The notes below the pieces were generated by a model. That model was not told the DNA's origin. It searched no databases and saw only the letters and a list, made by a program, of their open reading frames with translations. The translations under genes and the position numbers were made by a program. Shown here one piece after another: positions 1-7,352 of a DNA stretch of 58,665 nucleotides; position 1 is the first letter of the stretch; every line of letters starts with the position of its first letter. This stretch comes from Bacillus fungorum (GTDB lineage: Bacteria > Bacillota > Bacilli > Bacillales > Bacillaceae_G): assembly GCF_002746455.1 (NCBI RefSeq), contig NZ_NWUW01000023.1:1-58665 (forward strand), given 5' to 3'.

Positions 1-104
<104 letters not shown>

Positions 105-160
105 GTTAGTTTGTCTAGCATCTAAAAATAAAAATTGACGTTTCACGTTGTTTGTTTCGT

Positions 161-178
161 TCAGTTTTCAAAGAACTA
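161..178 (-). promoter_or_regulatory. boxA-like antitermination element in the rrn leader
   Basis: The transcribed strand contains TTCTTTGAAAACTGA about 60 bases before mature 16S. This resembles the boxA sequence of Bacillus rRNA leaders, which is bound by NusB and S10 (NusE) and helps polymerase resist Rho. A small stem-loop (GTCGC paired with GCGAC, 182-200) lies just upstream of it. The assignment is from motif similarity and position only. Confidence 0.55.
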
Positions 179-204
179 CTTGGTCGCTCATTTGCGACTT
201 CCTT

Positions 205-233
205 ATGTTAACATCTTCGTTTTTCGATGTCAA
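205..233 (-). promoter_or_regulatory. rrn P2 promoter (SigA type)
   Basis: On the minus strand TTGACA (233-228) is followed after 17 bases by TAACAT (210-205). The -35 box is perfect and the spacing optimal. It lies downstream of a second similar promoter, the tandem P1-P2 arrangement usual for Bacillus rRNA operons. Transcription would start near position 198. Confidence 0.75.
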
Positions 234-293
234 CTAAGTTTTTCAATTTCTTTTTTGTCGTTTTCTGCGTTTCCGCATCAGCGACGGTTATTA

Positions 294-322
294 ATTTATC
301 ATATAGTAACCATTAACGTCAA
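294..322 (-). promoter_or_regulatory. rrn P1 promoter (SigA type)
   Basis: TTGACG (322-317) is followed after 17 bases by ATAAAT (299-294), or after 18 bases by TAAATT. It lies about 90 bases upstream of P2. The -35 box begins only seven bases after the stop codon of the small upstream gene. Confidence 0.6.
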
Positions 323-328
323 CACTTT

Positions 329-547
329 TTAATAAAAAGTTCTTTTTCTTACATAACGAATACATTCCTCTGCATTAGCAACTCTTCGAAACAAACAAAA
401 AATGATTTTATATCTTTCTTCCATTGCTTTTTTTACAACGTCATGAATACGTTCATCTTCAAAATCAAATAAAAGTTCTTCTAACTCTCTCTTCAATATG
501 TATTCCATTTCTATTTTCTCTTCTTTCGTTAACATAAATCCAAGCAA
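329..547 (-). CDS. Small conserved-looking hypothetical protein, 72 residues
   Basis: I do not recognise this protein. It is charged (many Glu, Lys and Arg), looks mostly helical, has no signal peptide or membrane segment, and has single Cys residues in FCLF and EECI but no CxxC pair. The TTG at 547-545 is preferred as start because GAGGTGAT lies a few bases upstream; the first in-frame ATG (535-533) is too far from that site. A perfect TATAAT (626-621) with a weak -35 lies about 75 bases upstream. It is divergent from pdaB and ends next to the rrn P1 promoter. The good start signal and promoter favour a real gene, but no function can be assigned. Confidence 0.7.
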   Translation of the reverse strand: MLGFMLTKEEKIEMEYILKRELEELLFDFEDERIHDVVKKAMEERYKIIFCLFRRVANAEECIRYVRKRTFY

Positions 548-717
548 CTCATCACCTCAATCATTTCTTACAGAGCGATAAACGTTCCGCTCGTTTTCAT
601 TTAACAAAATCCTATCATCCATTATATCCACTACTTACGATATTAATCCCTTGTTCTCTTTTTTATATTTACAGCATATATGTAACTGAAAAGGATTGGA
701 CAAAGGGGCGTAATATT

Positions 718-1482
718 ATGTTTTTCTTTTTTATTACGAGTAAAAGAAATTTTAAACACATTAGCTTAATAGTGATACTTTCCTTATTTACAGCATGGCT
801 ACTCTTTTTGAAAACATATTCACACGAGTCTGCTTTTTCAACTGCTACAGGACCTAAGGTTATTTACAAAGGCGACACCTCAAAAAAACAAGTTGCATTC
901 ACATTTGATATTAGTTGGGGAGACAAAAAAGCAATTCCAATCCTTGATACACTTAAAGAAAGAGACATTAAGAATGCAACCTTCTTCCTTTCTGCTGCAT
1001 GGGCAGAAAGACACCCTGATGTTGTTGAACGCATCATAAAAGATGGACATGAAATCGGTAGTATGGGTTATAATTACACGTCCTACACTTCTCTTGAGAC
1101 AAATGAAATACGAAGAGATCTTTTGCGAGCACAAGATGTTTTTACAAAACTCGGTGTGAAACAAGTCAAGCTATTACGTCCACCTAGTGGGGACTTTGAC
1201 AAAGCAACACTTAAAATAGCAGAATCACTCGGATACACTGTCGTTCATTGGAGTAATAACTCAAACGACTGGAAAAACCCTGGTGTAAACAATATCGTTT
1301 CCACCGTCTCTAATAATTTAAAAGGTGGAGATATCGTCTTATTACACGCATCCGATTCTGCCCTTCAAACAAATAAAGCATTACCACTGCTCCTACAAAA
1401 ATTAAAGAGTGACGGATATGAGCAAATATCCGTATCACAACTTATTTCCAACACAAGTACGAAAAGTGAAGATGTACAGTAA
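718..1482 (+). CDS. pdaB: PdaB-type sporulation polysaccharide deacetylase-like protein
   Basis: The protein has 254 residues: an N-terminal membrane anchor or signal (about 14-32) and a NodB-homology domain (about 55-245). PdaB is needed in B. subtilis to keep spores stable after maturation. Motifs seen are FTFDIS at 61-66, [11 protein letters not shown] at 110-120, RPPSG at 154-158 and IVLLHAS at 206-212. The usual metal ligands Asp-His-His are replaced by Ile65, Met116 and Tyr120, whereas Asp64, Arg154 and His210 remain. A catalytic deacetylase role is therefore doubtful and a structural or binding role is possible. It is one of two plus-strand genes here and sits in the typical kbaA-pdaB neighbourhood. 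I found no convincing SigE or SigG promoter. Confidence 0.93.
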   Translation: MFFFFITSKRNFKHISLIVILSLFTAWLLFLKTYSHESAFSTATGPKVIYKGDTSKKQVAFTFDISWGDKKAIPILDTLKERDIKNATFFLSAAWAERHPDVVERIIKDGHEIGSMGYNYTSYTSLETNEIRRDLLRAQDVFTKLGVKQVKLLRPPSGDFDKATLKIAESLGYTVVHWSNNSNDWKNPGVNNIVSTVSNNLKGGDIVLLHASDSALQTNKALPLLLQKLKSDGYEQISVSQLISNTSTKSEDVQ

Positions 1483-1507
1483 CTCTATTCCCTCGTGCCT
1501 TCACACA

Positions 1508-1550
1508 TAAAAAGCTCTACTACCTTTCATTAAGGTAATAGAGCTTTTTT
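1508..1550. terminator. Bidirectional terminator between pdaB and kbaA
   Basis: A stem pairs AAAAAGCTCTA with TAGAGCTTTTT, extended inside by TACC and GGTA, around a short loop. It has T runs on both sides, so it can end the converging pdaB and kbaA transcripts. Confidence 0.85.
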
Positions 1551-1583
1551 CATCCCGTTCAACTACTCTGCGTAAAAGCTCTC

Positions 1584-2204
1584 TTAATTAGGCCGACTTA
1601 CTCGTCTTTCCTTTCCAATTAAACGATGTAATATAAGTAACTGATATGCGTTACATAATAAAAGTGGTATCACCATTAAATATAACCAATCTGTATCATT
1701 AATTCGAAGAGCTGGTACCCACTCAAGAATTGTTACAACAACCATAAAGAACAAGGCGGGCACAAATGCTTTGTTATTCGTTTCTTTACTTTTTATGTAA
1801 GCAACAATCGCCCCAAACACAAATAACACACCCGCAACAAGTATGTTATTTCCTAATGAAACTTCCCCATTTGCAATCAACACAGATCTTAAATACACGA
1901 AATCAAATAAAACGAATGCAATAAAAAAGAGCTGGACTGCATTCCATAAAGAAGTTGATCGGAACATACCTAGTCCAAAACGATGGATTGTTAAGTAGGC
2001 AAAAAATCCCATTTGACTTATAACACTAAAAATAAACCCTACACCCATCAACCAGAAGGAAACTGCTAGAATTTCCTTTCCGTCGAAATTTTGAAAAAAT
2101 TTAACATACTTGTCCCACTCTAAAACGAACCCAATAATGACCGTACTAATCCCACCAAGAAACAACGTCGTAAAAAATAGTCGTACCCACTTGCGGCTAT
2201 TCAC
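1584..2204 (-). CDS. kbaA: KinB-signalling pathway activation protein KbaA
   Basis: This 206-residue integral membrane protein has about six hydrophobic segments, starting at residues 8-28, and a basic C-terminus. In B. subtilis KbaA is required for the sensor kinase KinB to feed the sporulation phosphorelay. Identification rests on hydrophobic pattern, length (about 198 in B. subtilis) and position between gerD and pdaB, which matches the B. subtilis order. The start is GTG at 2204-2202 with GGGGGAT upstream. It is divergent from gerD; a possible SigA promoter (TTGAAA, 17 bases, TAATTA) lies in the shared intergenic region. Nothing is truncated. Confidence 0.9.
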   Translation of the reverse strand: MNSRKWVRLFFTTLFLGGISTVIIGFVLEWDKYVKFFQNFDGKEILAVSFWLMGVGFIFSVISQMGFFAYLTIHRFGLGMFRSTSLWNAVQLFFIAFVLFDFVYLRSVLIANGEVSLGNNILVAGVLFVFGAIVAYIKSKETNNKAFVPALFFMVVVTILEWVPALRINDTDWLYLMVIPLLLCNAYQLLILHRLIGKERRVSRPN

Positions 2205-2278
2205 AACACATCCCCCATTATCCTTATATTTCTAATTAAATTGTATCAATGACAATTTCAAAAAGCTAGCCATGTTCA

Positions 2279-2308
2279 TGTATAAATTTCTTAAAGATAT
2301 TTATATTA
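2279..2308 (+). promoter_or_regulatory. Candidate SigG-type promoter of gerD
   Basis: TGTATA (2279-2284) and TATATTA (2302-2308) are separated by 17 bases and lie 36 bases before the gerD start. They resemble the forespore SigG consensus (TGNATA and CATNNTA) but lack the leading C of the -10. gerD is SigG-dependent in B. subtilis, which supports the call. Confidence 0.4.
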
Positions 2309-2343
2309 AAAAGAGAGAACTGTGCTGAAAGGAGTTCCAACTT

Positions 2344-2961
2344 ATGAAACGGATGCTGCTCGTTTTGACCTCTTCTTTTCTATTTCTTGTACTTGTAGCA
2401 TGTGCACAAGGAAAAGAAGCAAAGTCCGAACTTGATTATGATCAAACGAAGAAAATGATTGTTGATATTTTAAAAACTGATCAAGGTAAGAAAGCTATTC
2501 AAGATGTGTTAACTGATGAAAAAATGAAACAAGCACTCATACTAGATGAAACAGTAGTAAAAAAAACGATTGAAGATGCAATGGTATCCGACAAAGGGCA
2601 ACAATTCTGGGAAAAGCTCTTTAAAGACCCTGAGTTCTCATCGAAATTCGCTAAAAGTATGGGAAAAGAACAAACAGCCTTAATGAAAACATTACTAAAA
2701 GACCCTGAATACCAAGCAGGCGTTATAGAAATTATGAAAAACCCTGAAGTAGAAAAAATGATGTTACAAACGATGAAAAGTAAAGAATACCGTCAATATT
2801 TACAACAAGTACTCACAGAAACCGCTGAAAGCCCACTCTTCCAAGCTAAGATGATTGATATTATTAGTAAAGGTGTTCAAAAAGCCGAAAAAAGTGGTTC
2901 TGATAAAAAAGAAGCAGGCGGTGAAGGTGGTTCCCAAGGTGGCAAAAAGGAACAACAATAA
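2344..2961 (+). CDS. gerD: Spore germination lipoprotein GerD
   Basis: GerD is a lipoprotein of the spore inner membrane that helps cluster germinant receptors into the germinosome, giving rapid nutrient germination. The 205-residue product has a lipoprotein signal with lipobox LVAC and acyl-accepting Cys20. A helical body of repeating charged helices (about 30-185) follows, rich in KDPE-type motifs, and then a Gly, Lys and Gln-rich tail. B. subtilis GerD is slightly shorter. AAAGGAG sits eight bases upstream of the ATG. It is transcribed against salA and divergently from kbaA, as in B. subtilis. Confidence 0.93.
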   Translation: MKRMLLVLTSSFLFLVLVACAQGKEAKSELDYDQTKKMIVDILKTDQGKKAIQDVLTDEKMKQALILDETVVKKTIEDAMVSDKGQQFWEKLFKDPEFSSKFAKSMGKEQTALMKTLLKDPEYQAGVIEIMKNPEVEKMMLQTMKSKEYRQYLQQVLTETAESPLFQAKMIDIISKGVQKAEKSGSDKKEAGGEGGSQGGKKEQQ

Positions 2962-2965
2962 TGTT

Positions 2966-3010
2966 AATGATGAGTGGACAATATATGTATCGTCCACCCA
3001 TCATTATTTT
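2966..3010. terminator. Terminator between converging gerD and salA
   Basis: Fourteen bases beginning AATGATGAGTG (2966-2979) pair with the matching arm at 2992-3005, around a 12-base loop. A T-rich tail follows on the plus strand, and this tail runs into the salA stop codon. It is strong for gerD and weaker in the salA direction. Confidence 0.75.
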
Positions 3011-4076
3011 ATTTTTGCGCAACAGCTACTTTATCAATTACTGTCTCAGCTATCTTGCGATAAATAAGACCTGTCGTATGTGTATCTTCATATACTGACG
3101 GCGCAAAGTCTTCTTTATTCCAATCGGGTTGTTGAAGCGGGATTCGGCCAAGTACTTCTGTTTGAAGTTCTGTAGCCAATTTATCTCCTCCACCTCTTCC
3201 AAACACATATTCTTTTTCACCAGTTGTTTTACTTTCAAAATAAGCCATATTTTCAACAACACCAAGAATACTATGTTCTGTACGTAAAGCCATAGCTCCA
3301 GCACGTGCTGCTACAAATGCCGCTGTTGGATGCGGCGTTGTTACAATAATCTCTTTACAAGCCGGCAACATTGAATGTAAGTCTAGCGCAACATCACCTG
3401 TACCCGGTGGTAAATCTAAAACTAAATAGTCTAAATCGCCCCATTCTACTTCTGTGAAGAAGTGATTTAACATTTTCCCAAGCATAGGTCCTCTCCAAAT
3501 AACCGGTGCATTATCCTCTACAAAGAACCCCATTGAGATTACCTTTACACCTAGACGCTCTACTGGAACTATTTTATCTCCTCTTACAACAGGACGTTTT
3601 TCTATTCCCATCATATCCGGTACGCTAAAACCATAAATATCAGCATCAATGATACCAACCTTTTTCCCTAGACGAGCTAGAGCAATGGCAAGGTTAACAG
3701 AAACTGTGGATTTTCCGACTCCACCTTTTCCACTCGCTACTGCTAAAAATGTCGTTTTTGAATTTGGTGACAATAAAGATTCAGTTTGCTCTTCTTCCTG
3801 CTCCGGTGCAAACTGAGCTAATTCCTCTTCTGTAAATTCTGCAAAGCGAAGCCCTACTGTTGCTGCTCCTAGTTCTTTTACTAACTTTACAATTCCAGAT
3901 TGCAATTGCATTTGTTCCGCTGTACCGGTTTTGACGATTGCAATTTTAACACTTACATGTTCCTTCTCAGGCTTGACTGTTACCTCTTTAATTGACCCTG
4001 TTTCTTTTAACGTTTTATGTAAAAACGGATCTACAATCCCTTCTAATGCTTCCACTACTTGCTCTCTCGTTACCAT
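3009..4076 (-). CDS. salA: SalA, Mrp/NBP35-family P-loop ATPase
   Basis: The 355-residue protein has an N-terminal DUF59/MIP18-like domain (about 1-85), an acidic linker and a ParA/MinD-like ATPase domain with the deviant Walker A SGKGGVGKST at 115-124. In B. subtilis SalA represses scoC and so raises exoprotease expression; Mrp proteins elsewhere carry Fe-S clusters. This protein has no C-terminal CxxC pair, only isolated Cys such as that in LPACKE, so Fe-S scaffolding is less likely than the SalA role. The ATG start is preceded by AGGGGGC. Its own promoter lies about 95 bases upstream, after the cwlD terminator. Confidence 0.88.
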   Translation of the reverse strand: MVTREQVVEALEGIVDPFLHKTLKETGSIKEVTVKPEKEHVSVKIAIVKTGTAEQMQLQSGIVKLVKELGAATVGLRFAEFTEEELAQFAPEQEEEQTESLLSPNSKTTFLAVASGKGGVGKSTVSVNLAIALARLGKKVGIIDADIYGFSVPDMMGIEKRPVVRGDKIVPVERLGVKVISMGFFVEDNAPVIWRGPMLGKMLNHFFTEVEWGDLDYLVLDLPPGTGDVALDLHSMLPACKEIIVTTPHPTAAFVAARAGAMALRTEHSILGVVENMAYFESKTTGEKEYVFGRGGGDKLATELQTEVLGRIPLQQPDWNKEDFAPSVYEDTHTTGLIYRKIAETVIDKVAVAQK

Positions 4077-4164
4077 AATTAGCCCAGCCCCCTGTATGAA
4101 AAATAACGTAATGTTAATTAAATGTATCTCTCTTTATTTTTGAAATAAATGCGTTTACATTTCC

Positions 4165-4195
4165 AGTATAACATATTTTCGGAAAACTTCGTTAA
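4165..4195 (-). promoter_or_regulatory. Candidate SigA promoter of salA, extended -10
   Basis: TGTTATACT (extended -10, hexamer 4170-4165) lies 19 bases downstream of TTAACG (4195-4190). It is positioned just after the cwlD terminator and about 90 bases before salA. Confidence 0.5.
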
Positions 4196-4206
4196 CGAGA
4201 GAAACT

Positions 4207-4235
4207 CAAAAAAATCCCCCTTATTCTGGAGGATT
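4207..4235 (-). terminator. Intrinsic terminator overlapping the end of cwlD
   Basis: AATCCTCC pairs with GGGGGATT around a seven-base loop and a run of seven Ts follows. The 5' arm and loop contain the last codons and the stop codon of cwlD, so the terminator is partly coding. Confidence 0.8.
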
Positions 4236-4934
4236 TCCTTTTTCCGTGAAATAACGTAATATCCCACGATATACTGCAGCCGCTACCTTTTGCTGATATT
4301 TCTCCGAATTTAACATATACCTTTCATTTACATTCGATAAAAAGCCAGCTTCAATTAAAGCGCCTGGTGTTTTCGCATACTTTAATAAATACACATGAGA
4401 AATTGTTTTAGCAGAACGATTCGTATTCTCTAAACTCGTTCTCAATTCAGCTTGTATAAATTTCGCAGCACGTTCATTTTCAATCGAAGAACGGTAATAG
4501 AACGTTTGTGCGCCTTTCGATCCACTACTAGTTAAAGCATTCAGATGAATACTCGCAAAAAAGTCTACATCAGGTTTATTAATAATCTCTACACGTTTTT
4601 TTAAATCCTCTGCTTTACGTCTACTATATGATTTTGTATCTTTCTGAGCTAAATCATAATCTCCATCACGTGTTAAAATAACTAGCGCACCTTGTTCTTG
4701 TAAATAATCTTGTACCTTCTTTGTAATCTCAAGCGTAATATCTTTTTCTACAATATCCTTTCCACCAACAGCCCCTCCGTCTGGTCCACCATGCCCAGCA
4801 TCTAATACAATCACTTTCCCTGATAAGGGTAAATTCCAAGCTCGCCAAGATTTTGTAATTTGAAATTCTTGTTTGACTAAAAAAAACAAAACAACCGCAG
4901 CGAGTGAAAAAGAGATAATTCGAATTCTCTTCAT
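4221..4934 (-). CDS. cwlD: N-acetylmuramoyl-L-alanine amidase CwlD
   Basis: CwlD removes the peptide from muramic acid during spore cortex synthesis, the first step to muramic-delta-lactam. In B. subtilis it acts with PdaA and needs GerS. The 237-residue protein has an N-terminal membrane or signal helix (about 4-21) and an Amidase_3 domain. Zinc ligands are His48 in DAGHGG, probably Glu63, and His130 in SIHLNA; the catalytic Glu195 lies in LIEAGFLSN. All are present. The start has GGAGGAGG upstream. A SigE/SigG-like promoter precedes it, and its end overlaps its terminator. Confidence 0.95.
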   Translation of the reverse strand: MKRIRIISFSLAAVVLFFLVKQEFQITKSWRAWNLPLSGKVIVLDAGHGGPDGGAVGGKDIVEKDITLEITKKVQDYLQEQGALVILTRDGDYDLAQKDTKSYSRRKAEDLKKRVEIINKPDVDFFASIHLNALTSSGSKGAQTFYYRSSIENERAAKFIQAELRTSLENTNRSAKTISHVYLLKYAKTPGALIEAGFLSNVNERYMLNSEKYQQKVAAAVYRGILRYFTEKGNPPE

Positions 4935-4966
4935 ACCTTTCCTCCTCCAGCTAGTCCCTCTAATTA

Positions 4967-4995
4967 CTTATATGGGACAAGAGGAAAGTTTATGC
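4967..4995 (-). promoter_or_regulatory. Candidate SigE/SigG-type promoter of cwlD
   Basis: GCATAAA (4995-4989) and CATATAAG (4974-4967) are separated by 14 bases, the spacing of SigE promoters. It lies 33 bases before cwlD and close to the ybaK stop. Mother-cell or forespore expression of cwlD is known in B. subtilis, but the boxes deviate from consensus. Confidence 0.5.
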
Positions 4996-5000
4996 TTGTC

Positions 5001-5429
5001 TTAATGAAGCTTTAATCGATATCTTCTTTCACCTTTTTCATATCCTTCCTGCCACCATAAGCCGATAAACTGCTGGCAAGATTCAAAAAGTAATTCCTCA
5101 TCTTGTAACTTAATTTCCCGCATGGTCATGCTCGTTAAAAATTGAAATAATGTTTCCGTTAATTGTTGCTCTTCTTCTAAAGCTCTATATTTCACGTCAA
5201 AGAACGATTCGCCATAATAACCAAATTTACTATATCTCGCTCCTAATAAATACGATTCTATCCCTAATTCAATGCAGTAATCTTCATACTGACGATGAAG
5301 CTCCTGCATCTGAAAGGCATCCCTAATATTTGAACGTAATGTTTTTAATGATAATTCCCGCAGCATCTTCCGTTCATATTTCAACTGCTTTTCTTTTTGT
5401 TTTTCTTGTAAGTTGACAATGACATTCAT
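5001..5429 (-). CDS. ybaK: YbaK-like protein of unknown function (DUF2521 type)
   Basis: The 142-residue protein is soluble, charged and mainly helical, with no signal or membrane segment. The N-terminal part (about 6-35) is a basic, possibly coiled-coil helix. The name comes from its position between rpsI and cwlD, where B. subtilis has ybaK, together with similar length. The family has no known biochemical function. GGGAGG lies about 12 bases before the ATG, which is rather far. A weak SigA-like promoter (TTGCAA, 16 bases, TATTTT) follows the rpsI terminator. This is not the E. coli YbaK tRNA deacylase. Confidence 0.8.
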   Translation of the reverse strand: MNVIVNLQEKQKEKQLKYERKMLRELSLKTLRSNIRDAFQMQELHRQYEDYCIELGIESYLLGARYSKFGYYGESFFDVKYRALEEEQQLTETLFQFLTSMTMREIKLQDEELLFESCQQFIGLWWQEGYEKGERRYRLKLH

Positions 5430-5544
5430 AGTACTTATAAACCTCCCTACTACGTATTAGTCTAAACTTCTAAAGAAGAAGCATACGCGAGCGGATAGCA
5501 CTAAAATATTCCAAACTACAAAAATTGCAAAAGAGGAATGAAAC

Positions 5545-5576
5545 ACAAAAAACCCCAACCAAAATGGTTGGGGTTT
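5545..5576 (-). terminator. Terminator after rpsI
   Basis: AAACCCCAACC pairs with GGTTGGGGTTT around a five-base loop, followed by TTTTTG. It closes the rplM-rpsI transcription unit. Confidence 0.93.
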
Positions 5577-5590
5577 GTAGTTCGCAAAAA

Positions 5591-5983
5591 TTAACGTTTT
5601 GAGAACTGAGGTGCACGACGTGCGCCTTTAAGACCGTATTTTTTACGCTCTTTCATACGTGCGTCACGAGTTAATAGACCTGCACGTTTTAGTGTTAGAC
5701 GGTATTCTGGATCAGCTTTTAATAAAGCGCGAGAAATACCGTGACGAATAGCACCAGCTTGACCAGTGTATCCACCACCATTTACGTTTACAAGTACATC
5801 GTAGTTACCTAAAGTTTCTGTTGCAACTAGAGGTTGTTTCACTACTTCACGTAATGCAGCAAATGGGATATAGTTTTCAAAATCACGACCGTTAATGATA
5901 ACGCGTCCTTCGCCTGGAACTAGGCGTACGCGCGCTACTGAACTCTTACGACGTCCAGTGCCATAGTATTGAACCTGTGCCAA
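5591..5983 (-). CDS. rpsI: 30S ribosomal protein S9
   Basis: S9 sits in the head of the 30S subunit. Its basic C-terminal tail reaches the P-site tRNA, and here the protein ends in SKR as usual for the family. The product has 130 residues, the normal Bacillus length, with the start motif [18 protein letters not shown]. It begins 21 bases after rplM and has AGGAGGG upstream. The pair rplM-rpsI is a conserved two-gene unit ending in a strong terminator. Confidence 0.98.
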
Positions 5984-6004
5984 AGTAAGCCCTCCTTTAA
6001 TTAA

Positions 6005-6442
6005 TTATCCGCGAAGTTCGTAAACTTCTGGTTTTTGTGCTTGGTGTGGATGCTCTGCTCCAGCATACACGTTTAGTTTCTTAGAAACTTGACGGCCTAA
6101 GCGTCCTTTTGGAAGCATGCCTTTAATTGCAAGCTCTAACATTTGTACAGGGTAGTTTGTACGCATTTCTAGAGCTGTTCTTTGTTTAAGTCCACCTGGG
6201 TGGTTAGTGTGACGGTAGTAAATTTTATCGTTTAATTTATTACCTGTTAAATGAATTTTCTCAGCGTTAATAATAATTACATGATCACCCGTGTCAACGT
6301 GTGGTGTAAATGTAGGTTTGTTTTTACCGCGTAAAATGGATGCTACTTCACTAGCAAGGCGACCTAAAGTTTGACCTTCAGCATCAACCACATACCATTT
6401 ACGCTCAACTTCGTTAGCTTTTGCCATAAAAGTCGTACGCAT
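6005..6442 (-). CDS. rplM: 50S ribosomal protein L13
   Basis: L13 is an early-assembly protein of the large subunit that binds 23S rRNA. The 145-residue product matches the Bacillus length and has the conserved [12 protein letters not shown] and [11 protein letters not shown] segments. The start is ATG at 6442 with GAGGAGGG upstream; an internal Met ([11 protein letters not shown]) is possible but has no comparable Shine-Dalgarno sequence. A SigA promoter and a structured leader of about 100 bases precede it, consistent with L13 autoregulation. Confidence 0.98.
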
Positions 6443-6540
6443 GTGTTTCCCTCCTCGTTATCTTTTCCATAGAAAAAATCTATTGTTTATCTTAAACACG
6501 ATTTCCTTCCGGGGCTAATCGTGGTTTTAGAAACAATACC
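6443..6540 (-). ncRNA. L13-type ribosomal leader of rplM-rpsI
   Basis: About 100 bases of untranslated leader lie between the predicted transcription start and rplM. Complementary segments (CACGATT with AATCGTG, AGATTTTT with GGAAAAGAT) could form stems just before the ribosome binding site. Firmicutes are known to have an L13 leader family at this place. The exact fold was not computed. Confidence 0.6.
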
Positions 6541-6547
6541 ATATGTT

Positions 6548-6576
6548 ATGATATACTTTTGAGTTTCTAATGTCAA
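6548..6576 (-). promoter_or_regulatory. SigA promoter of rplM-rpsI
   Basis: TTGACA (6576-6571), a 17-base spacer and TATCAT (6553-6548) make a near-consensus promoter. It starts 18 bases after the truA stop codon. Confidence 0.85.
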
Positions 6577-6594
6577 GCAAATGTTACACCAGGA

Positions 6595-7338
6595 TTAGTT
6601 GTTATAGTTTACCTGCCATAAGTAAAGCCCATGACCTGGAGCCATCTTTCCAGCAAACTGACGATTTTGTTTGGCTAGAATCTCTGGAATGCTATCCGGA
6701 TCAAGCTTTCCTTGCCCTACGCTCAGTAACGTACCAACAATAATTCTGACCATATTATATAAAAATCCATTACCTACAAAACGAAAAATTAATTCATCAT
6801 CTTGCTCAATTAGCTCAATTTCATAAATTGTTCGCACTTTATCTTTTTTGTCAGTTTTTGCCGAACAAAAAGAAGTGAAATCATGCGTTCCAATAAAATA
6901 CGGGATCGCTTTTCTTATAGAGTTGATTTCGAGCGGATATGGATATTGATATACGTAATTTCTACGGAATACATCCGCAGTCTTTGATAATAATACACGA
7001 TAACGATATTCTTTTCTCTCAACACCGTAACGCGCATGAAATTCTTCTGTTTTTTTCTCTACCTGTCTGATAACAATATCATCTGGCAACATTGTGTTTA
7101 ATGCATTACTCCATTGCCACTCTTCAAGAGACAACGGTGTATCAAAGTGTATCACTTGTCCTTTAGCATGAACGGTAGAATCCGTCCTGCCTGATGCCTG
7201 AACGCGAACAAGTTCTCCTTTATGCAATTTCTGTAAAGCTTTCTCTATTTCTTGTTGAACAGTACGATGCTGCGGCTGAATTTGATAACCACAAAAATGC
7301 ATGCCATCATATGCAACCGTACATTTTATTCTATCCAT
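6595..7338 (-). CDS. truA: tRNA pseudouridine synthase A
   Basis: TruA converts uridines 38-40 in the tRNA anticodon stem to pseudouridine. With the start chosen here it has 247 residues, the usual length. Catalytic Asp53 lies in [11 protein letters not shown]. The ATG at 7338 has GGAG at a suitable distance. An ATG at 7353, overlapping the ecfT stop as TAATG, would add five residues but has a weaker site. It follows ecfT closely and is probably cotranscribed with the ECF genes. Confidence 0.95.
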   Translation of the reverse strand: MDRIKCTVAYDGMHFCGYQIQPQHRTVQQEIEKALQKLHKGELVRVQASGRTDSTVHAKGQVIHFDTPLSLEEWQWSNALNTMLPDDIVIRQVEKKTEEFHARYGVERKEYRYRVLLSKTADVFRRNYVYQYPYPLEINSIRKAIPYFIGTHDFTSFCSAKTDKKDKVRTIYEIELIEQDDELIFRFVGNGFLYNMVRIIVGTLLSVGQGKLDPDSIPEILAKQNRQFAGKMAPGHGLYLWQVNYNN

Positions 7339-7352
7339 TTCTCTATTCTCCA

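Noticed and set aside
135..332. Plus-strand 65-codon frame in the rrn leader
   Set aside because: It overlaps both rrn promoters and the boxA region in antisense and has no start signal.
640..717. SigE or SigG promoter for pdaB
   Set aside because: CATATAT-like bases occur near 675 but no acceptable -35 lies at the correct distance.
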